This document shows positions 7,679-15,405 of a DNA stretch of 45,514 bases, in pieces. This DNA is from Candidatus Thorarchaeota archaeon. GTDB lineage: Archaea; Asgardarchaeota; Thorarchaeia; Thorarchaeales; Thorarchaeaceae. Both the position numbers and the translations under genes were made by a program. Below the pieces are notes generated by a model. It worked only from the letters and a program-made list of their open reading frames with translations, was not told where the DNA came from and searched no databases. Each line of letters opens with the position of its first letter. Positions within the stretch are counted from its first letter, which is position 1. The stretch lies in the NCBI GenBank assembly GCA_016840685.1, contig JAEORX010000006.1, positions 1 to 45,514 on the forward strand, given 5' to 3'.

Positions 7679-10108
7679 ATGATTATGCAATTACTCGAGA
7701 CATTCTTACTGGAAATGTCGCTCGTTGAAAAAGCGATGATTCTTACGGTTATTGTCGCCGCGATAGTAAGTCTCGTGTATGCCTGGTGGCTCAGAAGAGG
7801 TGTCCTCGCACAGGACAAAGGAACTGAGCAGATGCAGAAGGTCTGGAATGGAATTAGAGAGGGTGCTTTGTCTTATCTGAATAGACAGTTAAAGACAATC
7901 ATTCCAATACTAGTAGTTCTGTCAATCCTTCTCTTCTTTACTGTTTACATTACAATTCCTGAGAGAGGAACTGCCCGACTCTTCGAAGATGATATGGAGT
8001 TGGGTAAGATCCTCGTTGGGGTTGGTCGATCCATAGCTTTCGTAGTAGGTGCAAGTTTCTCACTGATGGTGGGACAACTTGGTATGAGAATAGCTGTGGA
8101 GTCGAATATTAGGGTTGCACAGGCCACACGATCAGGTGAAGATAGATACAATCGCGCATTGACAATCTCTTATAGAGGTGGTACATTCACCGGAATGCTG
8201 ACCGATGGACTTGGTTTGCTCGGTGGAACCATCGTTTTCATAATATTCGGAATCGCAGCACCAGATGCACTTCTTGGATTTGGTCTTGGTGGTACACTCT
8301 TGGCTCTCTTCATGAGAGTTGGTGGGGGTATTTATACAAAAGCCGCTGATGTGGGTGCTGACCTTGTTGGAAAAGTTGAACAAGGTCTTCCTGAGGATGA
8401 TCCAAGAAACGCAGCAGTTATTGCTGACCTAGTTGGTGACAATGTTGGCGACTGTGCTGGAATGGCTGCTGATATCTTCGAGTCATATGAAGTCACAATT
8501 GTTTCTTCGCTCATATTAGCTATAGTCCTTTACCTTGACATGGTTGAAGCACTTGAGACCCTTTTCATTCCAATCCCGTTCGCTTCACCACTGGCAGTCG
8601 TGGTCTTTCCACTATTTGTCAGAGCAATTGGTGTCATTTCATCCATGATTGGAACTGTCATGGTGCCTGTATGGCCTCGATTACTTAGGAAAAGAGCAGT
8701 ATATGCAGAGAAAGCGATGTTTCTCTCATACGAGGCTTCAAGCATATTCACTATTGTATTAACAATGGTCCTGTCATGGTTCTATGTTGGGGACCTACGA
8801 TTTGGAATTCTCATTGCAGTAGGTGTGTTGCTAGCTGTATCATTCAATCCAATTACAAGCTATTTCACATCATTGAGGAAACCACCAGTGCAGGAGATTG
8901 TAAAAGCAGCTGAAACTGGACAAGCTACGTTCATTCTATCTGGAATTGTTGCAGGATACGAATCGACCGTTGCGGCTTTGGTCGTCATTGTGACGACTTT
9001 TGGTATCGCTTGGGCTTTATTCTTTGCACCAATTGCAGCTGCTCTTGCTCCCTTCTTGATCAATGGTGCATTGATGACCGATGTTGTGTCTGGCAACCTA
9101 TGGACGCTTTATGGTATTGCATTGATTGGTATCGGAATGCTCTCACACACAGGTAATAATGTGGCAATGGACTCCTATGGTCCAATTAGTGACAACGCTG
9201 CTGGCATAGGTGAATTATCGCCTGGTGACTTCGATGAACAAGCAATGAAGACCATGGCTGAGCTTGATGCCGTTGGTAACACAACCAAAGCTATTACCAA
9301 AGGTGTAGCTATCGCATCAGCAGTCATTGCGGCTGTAAGCCTATTCGATAGCTATGTTGTAGTTGCCTTACACAATCTAGTACCAGCCGTTGACCATCTG
9401 TTTCTAGATGATCCTAGGGTTTTTTCCGGTCTTCTCTTAGGAGCTGCATTACCTTGGCTCTTCTCTGCAGTCAACATCAAAGCTGTTACACGTGCTGCAG
9501 GTGAGATGGTGAAGGAGGTCAGACGTCAATTCCATATCCCAGGTATCCTGGAAGGAACCAAAACACCTGACTATGATAGAGCTGTCGACATCTCAACCAC
9601 AGCTGCCCAGAAGGAGCTTGTCTCACTGGCGGCAATGACAGTTTCTATACCTCTGATAGTTGGTATCCTATTCGGAGTTGAGGCTCTTGGTGGTTTCCTG
9701 GGTGGAATCATAGTTTCTGGACAGCTTCTTGCTGTGTACATGTCAAATGCAGGTGGAGCTTGGGACAACGCAAAGAAATCCATCGAGGATGAAGTGTGTG
9801 ATCCTACTGCAAACACAGGAAAGGGATCCGAGCGTCACAAGTGCGGTGTAGTTGGTGATACAATTGGAGATCCATTGAAGGACACTGCTGGTCCAGCATT
9901 GAATCCCATGATTAAAGTTGTAAACCTTCTAGCATTGATACTTGCTCCAGTCCTTGTCATGATACAGAATGGTGGTGACATTACCTTAGTCTATGCGGCT
10001 GTAGCAGCACTCATCATTCTCTTTGCTTTGACTTTCTGGTCACTTCGTAAAAGCATGAAGCCTGCGGACTTTGGCACGGAATCACCAAAAATTCAGGCTC
10101 TCCATTAA
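7679..10108 (+). CDS. hppA: membrane proton-pumping pyrophosphatase, K+-independent type
   Basis: An 809-aa polytopic protein (about 16 helices). It hydrolyses pyrophosphate to pump H+ across the membrane. The hallmark block DVGADLVGKVEQGLPEDDPR and the following DLVGDNVGDCAGMAADIFE start near residue 223. The second pyrophosphate/Mg site is the GGAWDNAKK...GDPLKDTAGPALNP region near the C-terminus. At the K+-determining site the sequence is GNTTKAITKG (near residue 532). Lys and Thr replace the Ala and Gly/Ala of K+-dependent enzymes, so this is the K+-independent, H+-only class by family rules. GGTGA upstream fits either ATG 7679 or ATG 7685. The gene is single and ends in a strong terminator. 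Confidence 0.96.
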   Translation: MIMQLLETFLLEMSLVEKAMILTVIVAAIVSLVYAWWLRRGVLAQDKGTEQMQKVWNGIREGALSYLNRQLKTIIPILVVLSILLFFTVYITIPERGTARLFEDDMELGKILVGVGRSIAFVVGASFSLMVGQLGMRIAVESNIRVAQATRSGEDRYNRALTISYRGGTFTGMLTDGLGLLGGTIVFIIFGIAAPDALLGFGLGGTLLALFMRVGGGIYTKAADVGADLVGKVEQGLPEDDPRNAAVIADLVGDNVGDCAGMAADIFESYEVTIVSSLILAIVLYLDMVEALETLFIPIPFASPLAVVVFPLFVRAIGVISSMIGTVMVPVWPRLLRKRAVYAEKAMFLSYEASSIFTIVLTMVLSWFYVGDLRFGILIAVGVLLAVSFNPITSYFTSLRKPPVQEIVKAAETGQATFILSGIVAGYESTVAALVVIVTTFGIAWALFFAPIAAALAPFLINGALMTDVVSGNLWTLYGIALIGIGMLSHTGNNVAMDSYGPISDNAAGIGELSPGDFDEQAMKTMAELDAVGNTTKAITKGVAIASAVIAAVSLFDSYVVVALHNLVPAVDHLFLDDPRVFSGLLLGAALPWLFSAVNIKAVTRAAGEMVKEVRRQFHIPGILEGTKTPDYDRAVDISTTAAQKELVSLAAMTVSIPLIVGILFGVEALGGFLGGIIVSGQLLAVYMSNAGGAWDNAKKSIEDEVCDPTANTGKGSERHKCGVVGDTIGDPLKDTAGPALNPMIKVVNLLALILAPVLVMIQNGGDITLVYAAVAALIILFALTFWSLRKSMKPADFGTESPKIQALH

Positions 10109-10123
10109 AGTAGTCTAATCAGT

Positions 10124-10164
10124 GGTGGCACATAGTGCCACCCGCCACTCTCTTTTTCTTTTTT
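10124..10164 (+). terminator. hairpin plus T-run terminator after hppA
   Basis: GGTGGCAC-ATA-GTGCCACC forms an 8-bp stem (10124-10131 / 10135-10142), followed by CTCTTTTTCTTTTTTC. It lies 16 bases after the pyrophosphatase stop. The T-run alone would suffice as an archaeal terminator; the hairpin adds to it. Confidence 0.75.
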
Positions 10165-10219
10165 CATGTATGATGAATCGACAACCTTTTGTTCAATCAA
10201 TTCCCACACTACAAGCTGA

Positions 10220-11395
10220 TTGAAGATAAGAGAGGATGTGAGCAATTTGGAAGGGGAACTAATTCCAAATATTCAATTCGAAGGGCATGAGTTCACGGTA
10301 TGGTCTCTAGCAATCACGCAAGATGGAACTACAATAATATCTGGCGGTCAAGATGCGTCTATACGCCTCTGGGATGTAGCTGCTGGGAGGGAAACACACA
10401 AGTTTGTGGGTCACAATGGTCCGGTTTATGGACTAGTTTTGATTGAGGATGACTCTAAACTGGTGTCCATCGCTGATAAGGATCTTGCTGTGAAGATTTG
10501 GGACCTTGAACGACGAGTACTCAAAACTTCCCTTGCTCCCAATTCTGCTCACATCAATGCAGTAGCTGTGAGTCCGGACAACAGATATATCGTCACTGGC
10601 GGTGATGATGGGATTGCTCGCTTCTGGGACATAGACCGAGGTATCATGCTTAGGTATCTGGAACACTCTCAAGGAATATACACAATCACCATTAGTCCTG
10701 ATGGAAGGCATATGCTCTGTGGAAGCAAGAAGGCTCCCACTTCAGAAAAACCCGGAGTCATCTGGGTGTGGGATTTTGAGTTAGGCGTAGAGCTGAGAGC
10801 CTTGGAGGGCCACAAGGGACATGTCACCGCTCTTGCAATGACCGCTGACTCTCGGTATATCTTGTCGGGTGGTCAAGATGGTGTTGTGCATCTCTGGGAT
10901 CTCGAAACAGGAACTCTGTTAAAAACCATGACTGGGCACAAAACGTCCATCAATATGATCCATATCACCACTGATGGTCAACATGTCATAACAGGCTCAA
11001 CTGATGGCACTGTAAGAGCTTGGCTACTCAGAGGTGGCGTTCTCCTCCAAAGCACAACCACAACAGAGAATGTACATTCGATGGTGGTCACTCCTGATGG
11101 TCGACAGGTCATCACAGGATCGATGGATGGGAATGTTGAGATCTGGGACTTTGAGAAAGACAGTCCGTGGATTGACACGACAAGGGATAGGCTGGAAGAA
11201 CAGCGGGCTGAGCTTGAGGCATTCCGGATGTTTCAGTTGAAAAAGGTGATCACTCGCTATGACTCACTTCCTCTTGAGAGACTTGTCATCCTACTAAGGT
11301 TCGAAAACATGGAAGAACTTGAGGATTGGCTCCTAGACCTCCCCACAGATATGCCAGTGAAGATAGATGGTCCTCTACTGGTCATCAAGAAGTAG
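10220..11395 (+). CDS. seven-bladed WD40 protein with winged-helix-like tail
   Basis: A 391-aa protein. Seven WD40 repeats (residues ~18-320) each end in WD or a variant: IRLWD, VKIWD, ARFWD, WVWDF, VHLWD, VRAWL, VEIWD. This is one complete seven-bladed propeller, normally a protein-interaction scaffold. After a charged helix (RDRLEEQRAELEAFR) come ~50 residues (ITRYDSLPLERLVILL, EELEDWLLDL, VKIDGPLLVI) with the pattern of a small winged helix like the end of PCI domains. The start is uncertain: TTG 10220 is the longest, with GTG 10238 and TTG 10247 possible. A purine run AGAGAGG lies just before 10238. No ATG precedes the first repeat. Cytoplasmic; partners unknown. Confidence 0.85.
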   Translation: MKIREDVSNLEGELIPNIQFEGHEFTVWSLAITQDGTTIISGGQDASIRLWDVAAGRETHKFVGHNGPVYGLVLIEDDSKLVSIADKDLAVKIWDLERRVLKTSLAPNSAHINAVAVSPDNRYIVTGGDDGIARFWDIDRGIMLRYLEHSQGIYTITISPDGRHMLCGSKKAPTSEKPGVIWVWDFELGVELRALEGHKGHVTALAMTADSRYILSGGQDGVVHLWDLETGTLLKTMTGHKTSINMIHITTDGQHVITGSTDGTVRAWLLRGGVLLQSTTTTENVHSMVVTPDGRQVITGSMDGNVEIWDFEKDSPWIDTTRDRLEEQRAELEAFRMFQLKKVITRYDSLPLERLVILLRFENMEELEDWLLDLPTDMPVKIDGPLLVIKK

Positions 11396-11405
11396 CTAGT
11401 TGTCT

Positions 11406-11789
11406 TCAGACACTAGCACCGCAGTTCTCACACCTTGTGATTCCCTGTTCATTCTTATGTCCACAATACGGACAGACCACGAGTACCAGTTGTTTCTCCT
11501 CATTAGTCAGAGAGATCGATTTTATGCCAAGTCGTTCCATTGCTTCTACAAGTTCTTCCTCATCCATATCCTCTACGGATCTCTCCGTATCACTCTCTAA
11601 CCTTCTCACGTCCTCACTATGCAGTTTTACAGCTCTGTTAGTTCCTGCAATGAGATACAGCATTGCAGCTCCGGCACTAATACGAAAAAGTCTCCTGGCT
11701 AGCGGTGCTCTTCTTCGCCGCAGGAACGGTCTTAGTGGTCGGAATACTCTTCGCGGACTTTTTGGTGGTTTTCTTCCTCTACCTCTCAT
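11406..11789 (-). CDS. basic protein with C-terminal zinc ribbon, paralogue A
   Basis: A 127-aa protein. The first ~35 residues are Arg/Pro-rich (MRGRGRKPPKS...RRRR). A short hydrophobic segment ISAGAAMLYLIAG is followed by an acidic helical region (EDVRRLESDTERSVEDMDEEELVEAMERLGI). The C-terminus has CPYCGHKN and CENCGA, a classical zinc ribbon. It is a tandem paralogue of the next gene upstream (minus strand), sharing (A/S)MLYLIAGT(D/N)RA, the (E/D)DVxRLExDT helix and (E)ELVxxMERLGI. The basic tail and ribbon suggest nucleic-acid or membrane-surface binding (inference). Convergent with the WD40 gene. Confidence 0.7.
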   Translation of the reverse strand: MRGRGRKPPKSPRRVFRPLRPFLRRRRAPLARRLFRISAGAAMLYLIAGTNRAVKLHSEDVRRLESDTERSVEDMDEEELVEAMERLGIKSISLTNEEKQLVLVVCPYCGHKNEQGITRCENCGASV

Positions 11790-11917
11790 TGCGTGTCATC
11801 TCACACTAAAACCAAGACAATCTTTCTAAATAAACATCATTCTCCGTTCACTCTCTGAAACGGATTGTTGCTATGCCCTAAATCCTCCTTTTAATGAATA
11901 TCTAATCATTTCTCAAA

Positions 11918-12253
11918 TCAAGGTGGTTCATCATCGGTCAAAATAAAATAGCCCGCCAACACGTACTTGGCCGCTAAACTCGCAATCTGTTCCTCATCAT
12001 CGGTGAGAGAGAGTGGTTCTATGCCAAGACGTTCCATGTGCCCTACAAGCTCTTCTTTATACATCTCTTCGATGTGCTTGTTGGTATCATACTCCAGTCG
12101 TTCCACGTCTTGTCTAAGTATCTTCATTGCTCTATCCGTGCCTGCAATGAGATACAACATCGAAGAGCCTACGCCTATTCGCAGTAGTTCCTTGACCACT
12201 CGAATTTTCCTTCTTCGTTGACTTGTCGGAGTTCCCCTTCTAGATTTTCTCAT
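11918..12253 (-). CDS. basic helical protein, paralogue B, ribbon lost
   Basis: A 111-aa paralogue of the adjacent downstream gene. It has a basic N-terminus (MRKSRRGTP), the shared hydrophobic stretch SMLYLIAGTDRA and the helix LRQDVERLEYDTNKHIEEM followed by EELVGHMERLGI. The C-terminal zinc ribbon is missing and is replaced by AAKYVLAGYFILTDDEPP. ATG 12253 is chosen because it aligns with the paralogue start and has GGTGAT eight bases upstream; an in-frame GTG at 12265 is possible. The ~130-base gap to paralogue A is AT-rich. Function unknown. Confidence 0.65.
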   Translation of the reverse strand: MRKSRRGTPTSQRRRKIRVVKELLRIGVGSSMLYLIAGTDRAMKILRQDVERLEYDTNKHIEEMYKEELVGHMERLGIEPLSLTDDEEQIASLAAKYVLAGYFILTDDEPP

Positions 12254-12342
12254 TGGCCAAATCACCGATTACTAAAATCTAGATGCGTTTCACTTTTTCT
12301 AAGTTGTTGTGAACCTCTAGAACTAAAACGAAGGATAAGATA

Positions 12343-12437
12343 GGGCCGGGACAGAGGTAAAAAGGGAAAGTAGGTATTCTACTTTGTAGGTATTCGCGTG
12401 GTTAGGAGGGGAGTTTGAAGCCCTCTGTTCCAGACCC
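12343..12437 (+). ncRNA. candidate structured RNA 1
   Basis: A noncoding stretch with nested pairing. Outer GGG (12343-12345)/CCC (12435-12437) continues, after a small internal loop, as a 10-bp stem GGGACAGAGG (12348-12357)/CCTCTGTTCC (12422-12431, one G-T pair). Inside is a 7-bp hairpin AAAGTAG-gtatt-CTACTTT (12367-12385). The 10-mer GTAGGTATTC occurs twice (12370-12379, 12386-12395). TTCGCGTGGT and GGAGGGGAGTTTGAAG follow. The same order of elements recurs at 13513-13647. It lies before the apparent TATA box of the DUF362 gene, so it is more likely a separate RNA than a leader. The rest of 12254-12573 holds AT-rich sequence and that promoter. Strand is inferred. Confidence 0.4.
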
Positions 12438-12531
12438 TGATTGAAGTTTATTCTGAAGTATATTAAGGATATCTTTAGAGGAAATTTGGAAAAATAAATG
12501 TGTGACAGCTCACTTTGCTGAGAACTTTACT

Positions 12532-12541
12532 GTTTAATATA
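12532..12541 (+). promoter_or_regulatory. TATA box of the DUF362 gene
   Basis: TTTAATATAA lies 33 nt before ATG 12574. Archaeal TATA boxes sit about 25 nt before the transcript start, so the leader would be only ~10 nt. Confidence 0.45.
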
Positions 12542-12573
12542 AGAGTACGATTTTTGACCACTGGCTGAGTTTC

Positions 12574-13398
12574 ATGAAGCCAACAGTTGTTATAGTCGAT
12601 AAAGACTCGTTAAGGAGTTCGCTTCATCACATAGACGGGTTTGACAACCTGAACAATCCAGACACTCCTGTGTTCATCAAAGTGGGTATCTACAACACTA
12701 AGACAGGAATCTGCACAACTCCGAAGATAGTACAGCAAATCACCACAGCTCTGAATGCAGCTCCGGAGATCAGAGTGACGGAGTCTGATAGCGGAGCAGG
12801 TCCTGGGATGAAACGGTTGGAACTCTGGAGGGACTGCTACAACGAGAGAGTGGTCCCGTTCAATCTTTCAGATGACACCAACACAATGGATGTCAGTATT
12901 GCTGGAGAGAGTGTTCCTTTCCCTATCGTCTTTTCTAAGCCGAGGACATTCATCAGTACACATGTGCCACGGAGATACGAGGAAGCTGGACTTGAAGATC
13001 TCATGAACCTCGGGTCTGTCATCAAGAACCTCCTTGGAATGATTCCGGACACAAAGAAACATAGATTCCACAAACATCTGACTACTGCATTATTGGATAT
13101 CTATCAGGCGATAGGCGGAATCGATCTTGCAGTACTAGATGCAACCAATTGTTACTTGGGCTTTGAGAAAGAGAGAGTCACCATTTCTCCAAATCTACTC
13201 ATTGTTGGGACTGACGCCTTCGCTGTTGAGGCAGTTGGTGGATATCTCGTTGGTTTTGAGCCTACAGAGATGCCAGTCTTGCAGGAAGCCAAAAAGAGAG
13301 GTCTTGGTGAAATAGATATTGACAGAATGAATATCGTTGGGGATATTGGACCACAGAGGGAACTGATATCCAAAGCATTCGAAAAACTAAAACATTGA
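12574..13398 (+). CDS. DUF362 family protein
   Basis: A 274-aa soluble protein of the DUF362 family, often annotated as iron-sulfur related. Family marks are TPVFIKVGIYN near residue 32, TESDSGAGPG near 68, the central NLGSVIKNLLGMIPDTKKHRFH block near 148-169 and AIGGIDLAVLDATNCYLG near 180. The C-terminus has GTDAFAVEAVGGYL, as in other members. The ferredoxin domain (two CxxCxxCxxxC sets) found in many DUF362 proteins is absent. The biochemical role of the family is not established. It is monocistronic, has its own TATA box, and lies between the two candidate structured RNAs. Confidence 0.8.
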   Translation: MKPTVVIVDKDSLRSSLHHIDGFDNLNNPDTPVFIKVGIYNTKTGICTTPKIVQQITTALNAAPEIRVTESDSGAGPGMKRLELWRDCYNERVVPFNLSDDTNTMDVSIAGESVPFPIVFSKPRTFISTHVPRRYEEAGLEDLMNLGSVIKNLLGMIPDTKKHRFHKHLTTALLDIYQAIGGIDLAVLDATNCYLGFEKERVTISPNLLIVGTDAFAVEAVGGYLVGFEPTEMPVLQEAKKRGLGEIDIDRMNIVGDIGPQRELISKAFEKLKH

Positions 13399-13512
13399 CA
13401 GCTGGAAACTGAATCTATTAATCGCTCTGAGTTACTGACTCTCCTTTACTGAGTGTTGAATGAGAATGCTATGATGCCAGATTCTTGGAAGAGTGAATAT
13501 TTAGAAGATGTT

Positions 13513-13647
13513 GGGATTCGATTCGCTGTTTATGAATCGTACAAGTGTTAGAACCAGTACGATAATCGCGTGGTAGTCCCTGAGATGCTCGAAATGAACA
13601 ACCCTGGAGGGAGATTGAAGATTTATAGAAATCGACGAATCGAATCC
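13513..13647 (+). ncRNA. candidate structured RNA 2, related to RNA 1
   Basis: A perfect 12-bp stem GGATTCGATTCG (13514-13525)/CGAATCGAATCC (13636-13647) closes a domain. The domain holds a 7-bp hairpin ATCGTAC/GTACGAT (13536-13542/13557-13563), then AATCGCGTGGT, a TCCCT/AGGGA helix (13577-13581/13608-13612), and GGAGGGAGATTGAAG. Hairpin, TCGCGTGGT and GGAGGGAG-TTGAAG occur in the same order as in RNA 1, and a similar AT-rich tail follows both. The 13399-13810 gap has no credible ORF. Nothing else was seen there apart from an AT-rich stretch after 13650. Strand is inferred from the shared motifs. Confidence 0.45.
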
Positions 13648-13810
13648 TATGTCCTTGAGAAATTGAGAGTTTATTAAACTTATTCTAGGGATATTAGGAA
13701 AAATTGTATTGAAGTGACTGTGATTGTTATCATTGGAACTGTAGCTTGTCGGATGAAGAAATAATGAGAAAATAGTGTCCACTAATATGAGGGGTATGCA
13801 CCTTGGAAGG

Positions 13811-14182
13811 TTAGTATCCCCACTCCTGTCCCAGTCTCTGACGATACCACCGCTGTCCCTTTTTGGTCAGAGAGTATTGTCCTTGCATCTCAGAGAGAAG
13901 TCCCATTTCTTCCATACTTCGAACGACTCCGAATAGTTTGTCCTCTGAGGCTCCAGTTGCGTGTCGGAGGCTCTCAAAGTCCATCCTTCCATTTCTCTTC
14001 AGATGCTGAGCAATGTCGAACTTACCAACAGCTCTCGTTTCTGTGCGGACAATGATATGACCGCAGTTTGTGCATAGGAGGTCTCCCTTGTGATCATCAC
14101 GAGCGACTTCCCTGCTTCCACAGACGGGGCAGGTCGTTTTTGCGAATCTTAGTGAACGTCTGTTTGACATGATTCCGACCAT
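13811..14182 (-). CDS. TFIIB-type zinc ribbon plus winged-helix protein
   Basis: A 123-aa putative transcription factor. Residues ~17-45 (CPVCGS ... CTNCGHII) form a rubredoxin-knuckle zinc ribbon resembling the TFIIB/TFB N-terminus. Residues ~55-115 (FDIAQHLKRNGRMDFESL, KLFGVVRSMEEMGLL, YSLTKKGQRWYRQRL) form a winged-helix domain. TFB cyclin folds are absent, so it is not a complete TFB. It probably regulates transcription by DNA or RNA polymerase contact (inference). ATG 14182 is the first start; ATG 14170 (MSNRRSL) is possible. A TTTTATC element about 25 bases upstream fits a leaderless mRNA. The ScpB/kite-like gene lies upstream on the same strand. Confidence 0.75.
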   Translation of the reverse strand: MVGIMSNRRSLRFAKTTCPVCGSREVARDDHKGDLLCTNCGHIIVRTETRAVGKFDIAQHLKRNGRMDFESLRHATGASEDKLFGVVRSMEEMGLLSEMQGQYSLTKKGQRWYRQRLGQEWGY

Positions 14183-14233
14183 GCTGGGGTTTAACGTTGT
14201 CTTGATAAAACTAACGAAGACGCCACAATTTGA

Positions 14234-14740
14234 CTACGGTCTCTCAGAAACAAGATCTCTAAAGAATGCCTCATAGTCTATCTCAAAGGGAACGCGCATT
14301 CCTAACCTCACTCTCTTTGCTGTCTGGTCTAGTTCGATATATCCAAGATTCTGTAACTCTCTAAGGTCTTCAATGACTCCTCTAAGGCTCTTTTTTCTAA
14401 ACTCCCGAACTCGGTCAAAATTGACCCAGCCCCCCTCCTGATAGGCTAGTGTAATCACGATGAGGAGAGTTGCAGCCAGTCTATCAGGAAGCATGGAGTC
14501 ATCTGGTCCTGACTTTGCTAGGTGTGATGTGTCAACATAGAAAACTCCACTAACCGGATTGTGTTTGATTGTGAGCCCTATTGGTTCTAACCTGGAATGC
14601 AGGTCGCTCAAACGTCTGAAGAGAATCTCCCTTCCCAAATCCTCTGGAAGCCCAAGGGCATCGAGCATGTCATCTACTCCCGCGCCTATTGGGTCTCCAG
14701 ACCGTGTAAGGAGCTTCATTAAGATGGCATACTCATTCAT
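14234..14740 (-). CDS. double winged-helix protein, possible ScpB/kite
   Basis: A 168-aa protein with two winged-helix-like halves. The N-terminal half is MNEYAILMKLLTRSGDPIG ... LFRRLSDLHSRLEPIGLTI with strand GVFYVDTSHL. The C-terminal half is LAATLLIVITLAYQEGGWV, VREFRKKSLRGVIEDLRELQNLGYIEL. The second half resembles the ScpB pattern, in which LAxIAYxxP is followed by an xxxRxxxxxxxixxLxexGLI helix. ScpB (kite) proteins bind the kleisin ScpA, and smc-scpA lie 2.5 kb away, which favours that reading. A generic wHTH regulator remains possible. ATG 14740 has no SD, and a TATA-like CAATATACTA (14763-14772, minus strand) suggests a leaderless mRNA. Confidence 0.5.
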   Translation of the reverse strand: MNEYAILMKLLTRSGDPIGAGVDDMLDALGLPEDLGREILFRRLSDLHSRLEPIGLTIKHNPVSGVFYVDTSHLAKSGPDDSMLPDRLAATLLIVITLAYQEGGWVNFDRVREFRKKSLRGVIEDLRELQNLGYIELDQTAKRVRLGMRVPFEIDYEAFFRDLVSERP

Positions 14741-14891
14741 TTTTTTCAGCAAGGTGACTTCGTAGTATATTGTTTAAAACCTGAGGGTTTCATGTAGTTC
14801 CAACAAAAAATAAGCGCCATGAAAATTAATTGTGCAGATTGAAAATCTCAATAAGTGATTTCGCGAATCTTGCCAGAATTGGTGTTTGTAC

Positions 14892-15320
14892 ATGACAATA
14901 ACAAGAGAATACATTTCGAGGGAACGCATAATGGCTATCCTTCTGGTTGTTAATTTCCTCCTTACAACCCCCTTTCTATATGCAGCGGGTTTTGTACAGG
15001 ACTATCTTGCTCTTATTCTCCAGGCTCTTGTACCTTCGATTGCAGCTTTTGTTGAGTATGTTACATTATGGCATTCAGAAGGAAAGAAGGCTCTGGATTC
15101 GAATTATTCATATATAGCCCTCTTTTTATTGTTGGTTTATCAGCCTGTTTTCTTTGACTACGGATTGCTTTCTGTAGTACTCAATCCAGCAAGACTCCTT
15201 ACTATCCAATTCTGGGTTTTAAATTGGAGTTTCATGATCAGCTGGTTCACTGGTCGAGCGATTGTAAGGCTGGTATACCTCCAGACTCGTTCCAAATCTA
15301 TTATTGACTCATCAGATTAG
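14892..15320 (+). CDS. four-helix membrane protein, unknown
   Basis: A 142-aa integral membrane protein. Helices fall at roughly residues 13-33 (IMAILLVVNFLLTTPFLYAA), 36-58 (YLALILQALVPSIAAFVEYV), 72-92 (YIALFLLLVYQPVFFDYG) and 100-128 (LLTIQFWVLNWSFMISWFTG). A basic N-terminus (ITREYISRER) suggests a cytoplasmic N-terminus. I recognise no family. ATG 14892 is preferred over the in-frame TTG 14886. It precedes the micro-protein/MFS cluster by 85 bases, but a TATA box between them suggests separate transcription. Confidence 0.65.
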   Translation: MTITREYISRERIMAILLVVNFLLTTPFLYAAGFVQDYLALILQALVPSIAAFVEYVTLWHSEGKKALDSNYSYIALFLLLVYQPVFFDYGLLSVVLNPARLLTIQFWVLNWSFMISWFTGRAIVRLVYLQTRSKSIIDSSD

Positions 15321-15328
15321 TAACAATA

Positions 15329-15374
15329 TGTGACTTCATTCTGTGACCCTCACAAGTGGCTTCGCTATATATAC
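15329..15374 (+). promoter_or_regulatory. promoter of the micro-protein/MFS operon
   Basis: TATATATAC at about 15366-15374 lies ~33 nt before ATG 15406 and would give a leader of about 10 nt. Just upstream TGTGAC occurs twice, 13 bases apart (15329-15334, 15342-15347). The same GTGACC word, in both orientations, is repeated inside the operon around 15573-15637, so it may be an operator. Confidence 0.45.
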
Positions 15375-15405
15375 TAAATCTCAGCAGTATCTCTTGTGAA
15401 ATATC

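Noticed and set aside
12343-12437. Riboswitch controlling the DUF362 gene
   Set aside because: A TATA box lies between this element and the gene, so the element would not be in its mRNA; no known riboswitch consensus matches.
13572-13602. Hammerhead-like CTGAGATG...CGAAATGA inside RNA 2
   Set aside because: The conserved core CUGANGA is not satisfied and no cleavage-site helix arrangement fits.
13714-13764. 16-aa hydrophobic peptide with GTG start (VTVIVIIGTVACRMKK) after RNA 2, reminiscent of a type I toxin
   Set aside because: Too short, no SD, and toxin systems of that kind are not established in archaea; probably chance.
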